64,000 nucleotides of DNA from CANJDH01 sp031430015 (GTDB lineage Bacteria > Pseudomonadota > Gammaproteobacteria > Burkholderiales > JAEUOS01): positions 23,907 to 87,906 of the forward strand of contig JANPAR010000004.1 of the NCBI GenBank assembly GCA_031430015.1. Direction: 5' to 3'. How positions within the stretch are numbered: the first letter of the stretch is position 1; each line of letters opens with the position of its first letter. The notes beneath the pieces were generated by a model. The model searched no databases. It saw nothing but the letters and a program-made list of their open reading frames with translations, and was not told the origin of the DNA. The translations under genes and the position numbers were made by a program. Positions 35,281 through 42,829 of the stretch are shown in pieces.

Positions 35281-36456
35281 ATGGAAATTGATCTGTGGTG
35301 GTTGCTCGCGCTGCCGGTGTTTTTCGGCCTCGGCTGGATTGCTGCGCGCGTCGATATCCGCCATCTGATGTCGGAGTCGCGCGCACTGCCCGGCTCCTAC
35401 TTCAAGGGCCTCAATTTCCTGCTGAACGAGCAGCCCGACAAGGCCATTGATGCTTTTATCGAAGTCGTCAAGCTCGACCCGGAGACCATAGAGTTGCACT
35501 TTGCGCTCGGTAATCTGTTCCGCCGCCGCGGCGAAATCGAGCGCGCGATCCGCATGCATACCAATCTGGTTAACCGGCCCGACCTCAACGACGAGCAGCG
35601 CCTGCATGCGCTCTATGAACTGGGGCAGGATTTTCTCAAGGCCGGCATGCTCGATCGCGCCGAAGAGTCGCTGACGCGGCTTGAGGGCACCACCTGGGCC
35701 GGGCGCGCGCAGGTGCACCTGCTCGAAATATACGAGTTGGAAAAAGACTGGGACAAAGCCGTGCGCACGGCCGAGCGTGTCGAGCGCGAGACCGGTGCCT
35801 CGCGGCAAAAGGAGATCGCACAGTTCCATTGCGAGCGCGCGGCGGCAAGCCTGGCGCGCTCGCAGCCCGACGAAGCGCGGGGCCATGTCGAGGCCGCCCT
35901 CAAGGCACATCGCAAGACGGTGCGCGCCAACATGATCCTGGGTGATATCGAAGCACACCAGAAGCAGCACGCCGCCGCGATTGCCGCCTGGCTGCGCATT
36001 GAAACCCAGGATCCGCGCTTTCTTTCGCATATTGCGGCGCGGTTGATGGATGCGCACCGCGCGCAGGGCAAGGCACCTCAGGGTGCGCAATTGCTGCGCG
36101 GATTGCTGGAGCGCTATCCGTCGGCTGATCTGCTCGAGACTGCGTTTCAGGTCACCCTCGAAACGGCGGGTGCGGAAGCAGCCTATGCGGTGGTGCGCGA
36201 GGAATTGCGCAAACATCCCACGCTGGCCGGTCTCGACAAATTGCTCGAAGCGCAATTGCTGGCCGTACCGCCCGAGCGCGCGGGCGACCTCACCCTCATC
36301 AAAAGTCTAATCCACGCGCATACCGAAAAACTCAAGCGCTATGCGTGCGAAAATTGCGGCTTCAAAGCCAAGCAGTTTTTCTGGCGCTGTCCCGGCTGTG
36401 GCGGGTGGGAGACCTACTCCCCAAACCGCGCCGAAGAATTGAACGGATCCGTATGA
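35281..36456 (+). CDS. lapB: LPS assembly protein LapB (YciM), TPR and rubredoxin-like
   Basis: A 391-residue inner-membrane protein that recruits FtsH to LpxC and coordinates LPS synthesis. One N-terminal transmembrane helix (LWWLLALPVFFGLGWIAA) anchors a series of TPR helices (about residues 45-340). The C-terminus is a rubredoxin-like metal site with paired Cys (CENCGF and CPGCGGW). The stop overlaps ugd by 4 bases. Its position before heptose genes fits an envelope-biogenesis operon. Confidence 0.96.
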   Translation: MEIDLWWLLALPVFFGLGWIAARVDIRHLMSESRALPGSYFKGLNFLLNEQPDKAIDAFIEVVKLDPETIELHFALGNLFRRRGEIERAIRMHTNLVNRPDLNDEQRLHALYELGQDFLKAGMLDRAEESLTRLEGTTWAGRAQVHLLEIYELEKDWDKAVRTAERVERETGASRQKEIAQFHCERAAASLARSQPDEARGHVEAALKAHRKTVRANMILGDIEAHQKQHAAAIAAWLRIETQDPRFLSHIAARLMDAHRAQGKAPQGAQLLRGLLERYPSADLLETAFQVTLETAGAEAAYAVVREELRKHPTLAGLDKLLEAQLLAVPPERAGDLTLIKSLIHAHTEKLKRYACENCGFKAKQFFWRCPGCGGWETYSPNRAEELNGSV

Positions 36457-37859
36457 AAATCACCATGATCGGCACCGGCTACGTCGGGCTCGTCACCGGC
36501 GCCTGTTTTGCCGAAGTCGGCAACGATGTCATGTGCCTGGATCTGGATGCCAAAAAAATCGGTATCCTTAGCAACGGCGGCGTGCCGATTTTTGAGCCGG
36601 GTCTCAAAGAAATGGTGGCGCGCAACGTGGCCGCAGGACGTATCCGCTTCACGACCGATCTCGATACGGCGGTGGCGCACGGCGATGTGCAATTCATCGC
36701 GGTGGGCACGCCACCCGGTGAGGATGGCTCGGCCGATCTGCAATATGTCGCTGCGGCAGCACGCAACATCGGGCAACGCATGACTGCGGCCAAGGTGATC
36801 GTGGACAAATCCACTGTGCCGGTGGGGACGGCCGACATGGTGCGTGCCGTGATTACCGCCGAGCTGGCCGCGCGCAGGGTGGACGTGCCGTTTTCAGTGG
36901 TATCCAACCCCGAGTTTTTGAAAGAAGGCGCGGCGATTGATGACTTCATGAAGCCGGATCGCGTGGTGATTGGTGCCGATGCGGCCGACGAGCGCGCTCG
37001 CACTGCCATGCGTGCCCTCTACGCGCCGTTTCAGCGCAATCACGAGCGCATGATTTTCATGGACATCCGCTCCGCCGAGTTGACCAAGTACGCGGCCAAC
37101 GCCATGCTGGCAACGCGCATTTCGTTCATGAACGAGGTTGCCAACCTCGCAGAAAAGCTTGGTGCTGATGTGGAACTGGTGCGCCAGGGCATCGGCTCCG
37201 ACCCACGTATTGGCTATCACTTTCTCTACGCCGGTTGCGGGTATGGTGGCTCGTGTTTCCCGAAGGACGTGCAAGCCCTGCAGCGCACCGCGCGTGAAGC
37301 CGGCGCAGGATTTGAAATCCTTGATGCCGTGGAGCGTGCCAACGCTAAGCAAAAGCAGGTGCTGGCGAACAAGGTGGTGGCGCGCTTTGGCGAGAATCTC
37401 GCGGGTAAGCGCTTTGCCATGTGGGGGCTCGCGTTCAAGCCCAATACCGACGACATGCGTGAAGCGCCCGCGCTAGAAGTGATCGCCGCGCTGACCGCAC
37501 GCGGTGCCGAAGTCTGTGCCTACGACCCGATTGCCATGGACGAGGCTACACACATGCTGGCGGGCAATGCACGCGTGTCCTACGCAGCCTTGCAGATGCA
37601 GGCGCTTGACGGTGCCGATGCGCTCGTGATCGTGACTGAGTGGAAGGAATTTCGCAGCCCCGACTTTGCCGCCATCAAGGCCGCACTCAAGACGCCGGTG
37701 ATTTTTGATGGCCGCAATCTGTATGATCCGGCGCTGGTGCGTGCGCAGGGCATCGAATATGAGCCAGTGGGCCGACCGGTCCTGGGAACTCACGCGGCTG
37801 GACATGCGGCAACGGGCAACGCAGCAACGGACCGCACGGCGAAGAAAGCATCTGCATGA
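36453..37859 (+). CDS. ugd: UDP-glucose 6-dehydrogenase
   Basis: Oxidises UDP-glucose twice to UDP-glucuronate, for polysaccharides or lipid A modification. The protein is 468 residues. The NAD site MIGTGYVGLVTGACFAE is at the N-terminus and the catalytic Cys is in GYGGSCFPKDVQAL (near residue 267). The C-terminal 25 residues (from GTHAA to KKASA) are an extra tail encoded by a 15-bp tandem repeat. The ATG at 36453 overlaps the lapB stop, and its own stop overlaps rfaE1. Confidence 0.96.
   Translation: MKITMIGTGYVGLVTGACFAEVGNDVMCLDLDAKKIGILSNGGVPIFEPGLKEMVARNVAAGRIRFTTDLDTAVAHGDVQFIAVGTPPGEDGSADLQYVAAAARNIGQRMTAAKVIVDKSTVPVGTADMVRAVITAELAARRVDVPFSVVSNPEFLKEGAAIDDFMKPDRVVIGADAADERARTAMRALYAPFQRNHERMIFMDIRSAELTKYAANAMLATRISFMNEVANLAEKLGADVELVRQGIGSDPRIGYHFLYAGCGYGGSCFPKDVQALQRTAREAGAGFEILDAVERANAKQKQVLANKVVARFGENLAGKRFAMWGLAFKPNTDDMREAPALEVIAALTARGAEVCAYDPIAMDEATHMLAGNARVSYAALQMQALDGADALVIVTEWKEFRSPDFAAIKAALKTPVIFDGRNLYDPALVRAQGIEYEPVGRPVLGTHAAGHAATGNAATDRTAKKASA
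37785..37844. repeat. 15-bp tandem repeat encoding the Ugd tail
   Basis: Four in-frame 15-base units at 37785, 37800, 37815 and 37830 read as GTHAA, GHAAT, GNAAT and DRTAK. The second and third are closest (GGACATGCGGCAACG versus GGCAACGCAGCAACG). The array ends 12 bases before the ugd stop codon. Confidence 0.75.
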
Positions 37860-38785
37860 CCATGGCCCTGCGCGCCGCCGCGCGTCAATCCCGCGTGCTG
37901 GTGGTGGGCGACGTGATGCTGGACCGGTACTGGTTCGGCGATGTGCATCGCATCTCGCCGGAAGCCCCGGTGCCGGTGGTCAAGGTTGAGCGCAGCGAAG
38001 AGCGCCTCGGTGGCGCGGCCAACGTGGCGCGCAATGCGGCAGCCCTTGGGGCGCAGACCACACTGCTGTCAGTCGTGGGCGACGACGAGGCCGGGCAAAC
38101 CATCAAACGCCTGCTGGAAGCTGCCGGCATCTACACCACGCTGCATGTTGATTCCGCCTTCAAGACCACGGTGAAGCTGCGCGTGATTGGCCGCCAGCAG
38201 CAACTGCTGCGCATCGACTTTGAAGAATCGCCGAGCCACGAAGTGCTGACCGGCAAGCTCGAAGAGTTCAAACGCTTGCTCGCTGACAACGACGTGGTGA
38301 TCCTGTCCGATTACGGCAAGGGCGGCTTGACGCATATCGCAGAGATGATTGCCGCAGCGCGTGACGCGGGCAAGCAAATTTTGGTCGACCCGAAAGGGGA
38401 TGACTACGTGCGTTACGCGGGCGCCACCATGCTCACCCCCAACCGCAGCGAGTTGCGCGAAGTGATTGGCAAGTGGGCATCCGAAGGCGATCTCGTGCGG
38501 CGTGCAAATGCGCTGCGTGAGCAATTGCAGCTTGAGGCGCTGTTGCTGACGCGTTCGGAGGAAGGCATGACCCTATTCCGCCGTGACGGCACGCTGCATT
38601 TTTCGGCGGCCGCGCGGGAAGTGTTCGACGTTTCGGGGGCCGGCGATACGGTGATCGCCACCATCGGCGTGCTGCTTGGCGGTGGCGTCACCATGCCGCA
38701 AGCGGTTGAAGCGGCCAATCGTGCCGGAGGCATTGTGGTCGGCAAACTCGGCACTGCGGTCGTCGCACCAGAGGAGCTGTTCTGA
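37856..38785 (+). CDS. rfaE1: D-glycero-beta-D-manno-heptose-7-phosphate kinase
   Basis: A 309-residue PfkB-family sugar kinase in ADP-heptose synthesis for the LPS inner core. Motifs are VVGDVMLDRYWFGDV at the N-terminus, LGGAANVARNAAALGA, and the PfkB catalytic motif DVSGAGDTVIATIG with the base Asp. It lacks the nucleotidyltransferase half found in E. coli HldE, so it is the separate kinase type of betaproteobacteria and a separate rfaE2 is expected elsewhere. Coupled to ugd (ATGA) and to rfaD (TGATG). Confidence 0.96.
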   Translation: MTMALRAAARQSRVLVVGDVMLDRYWFGDVHRISPEAPVPVVKVERSEERLGGAANVARNAAALGAQTTLLSVVGDDEAGQTIKRLLEAAGIYTTLHVDSAFKTTVKLRVIGRQQQLLRIDFEESPSHEVLTGKLEEFKRLLADNDVVILSDYGKGGLTHIAEMIAAARDAGKQILVDPKGDDYVRYAGATMLTPNRSELREVIGKWASEGDLVRRANALREQLQLEALLLTRSEEGMTLFRRDGTLHFSAAAREVFDVSGAGDTVIATIGVLLGGGVTMPQAVEAANRAGGIVVGKLGTAVVAPEELF

Positions 38786-39786
38786 TGGGCATGATTGTGG
38801 TCACCGGCGCGGCCGGCTTTGTCGGGGCCAATCTGGTCAAAGCGCTCAATGCACGCGGCCGCACAGACATCATCGCAGTAGACAATCTGGCGCGCGCGGA
38901 CAAGTTTCCCAACCTCTCCGATTGCGACATCGCCGATTATTTCGACAAGAGCACATTTCTCGACCGTCTCGATGGCGGCCGGTGGGATGGCGAGATCGAT
39001 GCCATCCTCCATCAGGGTGCGTGCTCCGACACCATGGAGCTTGACGGCCGCTACATGATGGACAACAACTACCGCTATTCCGCAGATCTTCTCAACTGGT
39101 GCCAGATCGAAGAAGTGCCGCTGCTGTACGCGTCGTCGGCAGCGGTGTACGGCGCGGGGCCGGTATTCGCCGAAGGGCGCGCGCATGAGAAGCCGCTCAA
39201 CATCTACGGCTACTCCAAGTTCCTGTTCGACCAGATGGTGCGCCAGCGCATCGCGCAGGGCTTGACGGCGCAGGTCGCGGGCTTTCGCTACTTCAATGTG
39301 TACGGGCCGCGCGAAACACACAAGGGACGCATGGCCTCTGTCGCATTTCATAATTTCAATGAGTTTCGCGCCACCGGCAAGGTCAAATTGTTTGAAGGCT
39401 GGGCCGGCTATGGCGATGGCGAGCAAAGCCGCGACTTTGTGTCGGTCGAAGACGTGGTCAAGGTCAATCTGCATTTTCTCGAACATCCCGATTTGACTGG
39501 CGTGTTCAATCTCGGCACCGGGCGCGCGCAGCCGTTTAACGACGTCGCCTGCGCCGTCATCAATGCCTGCCGTGCAACTGAGGGAAAAGCGGCCTTGAAC
39601 CTGGCGCAGATTCGCGCGGAGGGGCTGATCGAGTACATCCCGTTTCCCGAGGTGCTCAAAGGCAAGTATCAGAGCTACACCCAGGCCAGCGTGCAGCAAT
39701 TGCGTGCAGCGGGCTACGACGGTGCGTTTTTGGATGTCGGAGCCGGTGTGGCGCGCTATGTTGCCGCGCTGCTCGGGTCAACCTGA
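38785..39786 (+). CDS. rfaD: ADP-L-glycero-D-manno-heptose 6-epimerase
   Basis: Last step of ADP-heptose synthesis. The protein is 333 residues of the extended SDR fold. The nucleotide site is MIVVTGAAGFVGANL, and the catalytic motif is YGYSKFLFDQ (Tyr..Lys) near residue 140. The segments LARADKFPNLSDCDIADY and SRDFVSVEDVV are family marks. Its start shares one base with the rfaE1 stop. It ends the lapA–rfaD operon; the repeat-rich spacer follows. Confidence 0.97.
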   Translation: MGMIVVTGAAGFVGANLVKALNARGRTDIIAVDNLARADKFPNLSDCDIADYFDKSTFLDRLDGGRWDGEIDAILHQGACSDTMELDGRYMMDNNYRYSADLLNWCQIEEVPLLYASSAAVYGAGPVFAEGRAHEKPLNIYGYSKFLFDQMVRQRIAQGLTAQVAGFRYFNVYGPRETHKGRMASVAFHNFNEFRATGKVKLFEGWAGYGDGEQSRDFVSVEDVVKVNLHFLEHPDLTGVFNLGTGRAQPFNDVACAVINACRATEGKAALNLAQIRAEGLIEYIPFPEVLKGKYQSYTQASVQQLRAAGYDGAFLDVGAGVARYVAALLGST

Positions 39787-39813
39787 GAGGATTGCAGGGC
39801 GTTTAGCGTAATA

Positions 39814-39869
39814 CGGCCAGAAATGGCCACCAACGGCCAGAGTCGGCCACATACAGCCAAGTCTGGCTG
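39814..39869. repeat. 10-bp phased GGCCA repeat
   Basis: Six boxes of the form YGGCCA (39814, 39824, 39834, 39844, then CAGCCA at 39854 and TGGCTG at 39864) recur exactly every 10 bases, separated by variable 4-base spacers. The array lies 20 bases before the ComEA-like start codon. One turn of DNA per unit would place all boxes on one face of the helix. Confidence 0.85.
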
Positions 39870-39889
39870 ACAACTACGAGGAGCGTGAC

Positions 39890-40660
39890 ATGAACAAACT
39901 GTGGATGGTGTTGATCGGATTTTTAATGAGTATCAGCATGGCGTTCGCCGCGGTCGACATCAACAGTGCCGACGAAAAAGGCCTGGATGCGATCAAGGGT
40001 ATCGGCGCGGTCAAGGCCAAGGCGATTGTGGATGAGCGCACCAAGAACGGCCCGTTCAAAAGTCTCGACGATGTTGAAAAGCGCGTCAAAGGCATCGGCC
40101 CGGCGACCATTGCGCAATGGCAAAAAGACGGTTCCGTAAGCGTGGGTGGCGGCATGCCAGCCAAGGCTGACGCGAAAAAAGAAGAGAAAAAAGACGCCGC
40201 TAAAGCTGCTGCGCCGGCACCGGCTGCCGCGCCAGCCGCCGCTCCGGCTGCCGCGCCAGCCAAAGCTGCCCCTGCCGCAGCGCCTGTAGCGGCGCCGGCC
40301 AAGGCCGATGCCAAAGCGGACGCGAAAAAAGAAGCCCCCAAAGCTGACGCCAAATCCGATCCGAAAAAAGAAGCCGCCGACAAGAAAGCCGCCGAGAAAA
40401 AAGCCAAGGACGACAAGGCCGCAGCCGACAAGAAAGCTGCCGAAGACAAAAAAGCTGCCGACAAAAAGGCTGCGGACGACAAGAAAGCCGCCGACAAGAA
40501 AGCCAAGGAAGACAAGGCGGCGGCAGACAAGAAGGCCAAGGACGACGCCAAGAAAGCCAAAGATGCGCCCAAGGCCGGCGCCAAGAAAGACGCCAAAGAC
40601 GACAAGAAGGACGACAAAAAAGACAGCAAGGACGCACAGAAAGCTGAAGCCAAGAAGTAA
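39890..40660 (+). CDS. ComEA-like helix-hairpin-helix protein with Lys/Ala-rich tail
   Basis: A 256-residue protein. A signal peptide (MNKLWMVLIGFLMSISMAFA) is followed by a ComEA-type helix-hairpin-helix DNA-binding domain (about residues 21-80, with VDINSADEKGLDAIKGIG and VKGIGPATIAQW). ComEA binds incoming DNA in the periplasm during transformation. Residues 90-256 are an extreme Ala/Lys/Asp low-complexity tail with AADKKAADDKK-type repeats, like bacterial histone-H1-like proteins. Such a tail is not typical of ComEA and would bind DNA or cell-wall polymers. GAGG precedes the ATG. A terminator follows. Confidence 0.85.
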   Translation: MNKLWMVLIGFLMSISMAFAAVDINSADEKGLDAIKGIGAVKAKAIVDERTKNGPFKSLDDVEKRVKGIGPATIAQWQKDGSVSVGGGMPAKADAKKEEKKDAAKAAAPAPAAAPAAAPAAAPAKAAPAAAPVAAPAKADAKADAKKEAPKADAKSDPKKEAADKKAAEKKAKDDKAAADKKAAEDKKAADKKAADDKKAADKKAKEDKAAADKKAKDDAKKAKDAPKAGAKKDAKDDKKDDKKDSKDAQKAEAKK

Positions 40661-40679
40661 TCAGTCGGCGCCTCACCTT

Positions 40680-40711
40680 AAAAAGCCCCGCTTCGTGCGG
40701 GGCTTTTTTTT
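40680..40711 (+). terminator. Rho-independent terminator after the ComEA-like gene
   Basis: GCCCCGC and GCGGGGC form a 7-bp stem with a TTCGT loop, flanked by five A and eight T. Same stem sequence as the two terminators at 19103 and 21375. Confidence 0.9.
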
Positions 40712-40727
40712 CGTCGAGGGCGGCGGC

Positions 40728-40733
40728 TACAAT
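40728..40733 (+). promoter_or_regulatory. possible -10 element for cysM
   Basis: TACAAT (5 of 6) lies 20 bases before the first cysM start codon, directly after the terminator; no clear -35. Confidence 0.35.
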
Positions 40734-40752
40734 TCACTCACAGTTTTTTCGG

Positions 40753-41688
40753 ATGTATCACATGGTCAAGACTCTCGAAGCCGCCGTCGGCAACACCCCT
40801 CTGGTACGCCTCCAACGCATACCTGGCGCAAGCCATGGTGTGGGTAGCGATGCGGGCAAGGGCGGGCGCAACAACGTCATTCTCGGCAAGCTTGAAGGCA
40901 ATAACCCGGCTGGTTCGGTAAAGGATCGCCCGGCGCTGTCAATGATTGCGCGCGCCGAAGAGCGTGGCGATATCAAGCCTGGCGACACGCTGGTTGAGGC
41001 GACGTCGGGCAATACAGGAATCGCGCTCGCGATGGTGGCTGCAATGCGCGGCTACAAGATGATTCTCATCATGCCCGACAACCTCTCGCTGGAGCGGCGC
41101 CAGAGCATGACGGCGTATGGGGCGAAATTGATTCTCACGCCCGCCGCGCAAGGCGGCATGGAATTCGCGCGCGATCTCGCGGTCAAGATGGAAATAGAAG
41201 GCCAGGGAAAAATTCTCGACCAGTTCGCCAACCCCGACAACCCGCGTTCGCACTACGAGACCACCGGCCCGGAGATTTGGCGCGACACCGGTGGCAGCGT
41301 CACCCATTTCGTCTCGGCGATGGGCACCACCGGCACCATCATGGGCGTGTCGCAGTATTTGAAAGAACAAAATCCCAAGATCGAAATCGTCGGCTGCCAG
41401 CCATCAGAAGGCTCACAAATTCCCGGCATCCGCAAATGGCCCGAGGCCTATCTGCCGAAAATATTTGACAAGGCGCGCGTCGACCGCACCGAACAGGTAA
41501 GTCAGGCTGACGCAGAAAAAATGTGCCGCCGGTTGGCAGCGGAAGAAGGCATCTCTGCGGGCATCTCCGCGGCAGGCGCGCTCTGCGTCGCGCTGCGCGT
41601 GGCTGAGCAAGTCGAGAACGCAACCATCGTGTTCATCGTCTGCGATCGCGGTGACCGCTATCTTTCTACCGGGGTATTCCCCGCGTAA
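40753..41688 (+). CDS. cysM: cysteine synthase B (O-acetylserine sulfhydrylase B)
   Basis: A PLP enzyme making cysteine from O-acetylserine and sulfide or thiosulfate. The protein is 311 residues. PLP-Lys is in LEGNNPAGSVKDRPAL; TSGNTGIALA and GTTGTIMGVSQYL bind the cofactor phosphate. The NPAGSVKDRPALSM form marks CysM rather than CysK. About 15 residues between RIPG and NVILGKLEGN (ASHGVGSDAGKGGRN) are longer than usual. A second ATG three codons in (MVKTLEAAVGN) is an equally good start. Confidence 0.95.
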   Translation: MYHMVKTLEAAVGNTPLVRLQRIPGASHGVGSDAGKGGRNNVILGKLEGNNPAGSVKDRPALSMIARAEERGDIKPGDTLVEATSGNTGIALAMVAAMRGYKMILIMPDNLSLERRQSMTAYGAKLILTPAAQGGMEFARDLAVKMEIEGQGKILDQFANPDNPRSHYETTGPEIWRDTGGSVTHFVSAMGTTGTIMGVSQYLKEQNPKIEIVGCQPSEGSQIPGIRKWPEAYLPKIFDKARVDRTEQVSQADAEKMCRRLAAEEGISAGISAAGALCVALRVAEQVENATIVFIVCDRGDRYLSTGVFPA

Positions 41689-41724
41689 AACGCGGAAGAA
41701 CGTCTTGCACCAAGGGTTTTAGGG

Positions 41725-41760
41725 CGGCGGTGCAGGTGGTACGGTTGGTGCGGGAGGTGC
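41725..41760. repeat. 9-bp tandem repeat downstream of mltB
   Basis: Four 9-base units (CGGCGGTGC, then AGGTGGTAC, GGTTGGTGC, GGGAGGTGC) end 7 bases from the mltB stop codon. On the minus strand the units read GCACCNNCC. Confidence 0.75.
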
Positions 41761-41767
41761 CGCGCGT

Positions 41768-42829
41768 TTAGCGTGCCTTCTTGATTGCCTCGGCCAACTG
41801 CATCACACTCATCGCATAAAAGCTTGAACGGTTGTAGCGCGTGATGACGTAGAAATTTTGCAGACCTACCCAGTATTCGGTGGGCTGATCAGGCGTCACC
41901 AGATCGACTAGCGCAAACAGGGTTGTTTCTGGAAACCGTTGGGAGACAAGGGTTTCAGACGATATGCCATTTTTGGTCAAATCAGCGATGCGGGTGTGCG
42001 GCAGGATGTCCTTGTCAAGCAGCGCGCGCCAGCCCTCGCCTTCGACACGTGCAGGAAAGGCGATGGCACCGCCAGCGGCCCAGCCGTGGCCCTTCAAGAA
42101 ATTGCCGATGCTGCCGATTGAGTCGATAAAACTCTCGCGCAAGTTGATCTTGCCATTGCCATCGTAATCGACCGCATAACGCCGCCAACTGCCGGGCATG
42201 AATTGTGGAATGCCAATGGCACCGGCATAGGAGCCGCGCACGCTGAACACATCGACGTCGTGCTCGCGCGCGAACAACAGATAGTTTTCCAGCTCGCTGC
42301 GGAAAAATTCGGCGCGTTTCGGGTAGTCAAACGAGAGCGTGGTCAGGGCATCGATGACGCGCCAGTTGCCGGTGTTTTTGCCATAGACCGTCTCGACGCC
42401 CATGATGGCGACGATGATCTCGGCGGGGACGCCGAACTCCTTTTCAGCACGCGCCAAGTCACTTTCATAGCGCTTCCACAGTGCGACGCCGCCGTCGATA
42501 CGACCGGGGTCCAGAAACCGGCTTCGATAGACCTGCCACGAGCGTACCCGCGGGTTGGCTGGGGGCGTGATGAGTTCGACGATGGCCGGATAGAAACGCG
42601 CGCGCGAAAACAGGAAAGCCAGTTCGCTCTCGACGAAGCCGTGCTTGACGGCCATTTCATCGATGAAGGCCCTTACCTCGGCGCGTTTGCTGTAGTCAGT
42701 CTTGGCCGGCTTGGGCTGGGTTGCTGATGGGCGGCTCTTTTGGGGAGTGGCCGCGTGCGCCGGTGCGAAGAAGAGGGCAGCCACGGTGGAGAACGCCCCG
42801 ATGGCGGCAGCTACGAATGTAAGTCTCAA
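41768..42829 (-). CDS. mltB: lytic murein transglycosylase B
   Basis: Cleaves the MurNAc-GlcNAc bond of peptidoglycan, forming anhydro-muropeptides, in the periplasm. The protein is 353 residues. The likely start is a TTG (MRLTFVAAAIGAFSTVAALF) overlapping the stop of the transglutaminase gene; it gives a clean signal peptide cleaved near APAHA. No lipobox Cys is visible, so it is a soluble form. The catalytic Glu is in AIMGVETVYGKNTG, and GAIGIPQFMPGSWRRYA is the second family motif. Confidence 0.92.
   Translation of the reverse strand: MRLTFVAAAIGAFSTVAALFFAPAHAATPQKSRPSATQPKPAKTDYSKRAEVRAFIDEMAVKHGFVESELAFLFSRARFYPAIVELITPPANPRVRSWQVYRSRFLDPGRIDGGVALWKRYESDLARAEKEFGVPAEIIVAIMGVETVYGKNTGNWRVIDALTTLSFDYPKRAEFFRSELENYLLFAREHDVDVFSVRGSYAGAIGIPQFMPGSWRRYAVDYDGNGKINLRESFIDSIGSIGNFLKGHGWAAGGAIAFPARVEGEGWRALLDKDILPHTRIADLTKNGISSETLVSQRFPETTLFALVDLVTPDQPTEYWVGLQNFYVITRYNRSSFYAMSVMQLAEAIKKAR

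Noticed and set aside
39814..39869. CRISPR-like array of regular repeats
   Set aside because: Repeats of 6 bases with 4-base spacers are far too short, and no cas gene is nearby.
39874..40653. Ser/Phe/Leu-rich minus-strand frame opposite the ComEA-like gene
   Set aside because: It is an antisense image of the Lys/Ala repeat tail, not a membrane protein gene.
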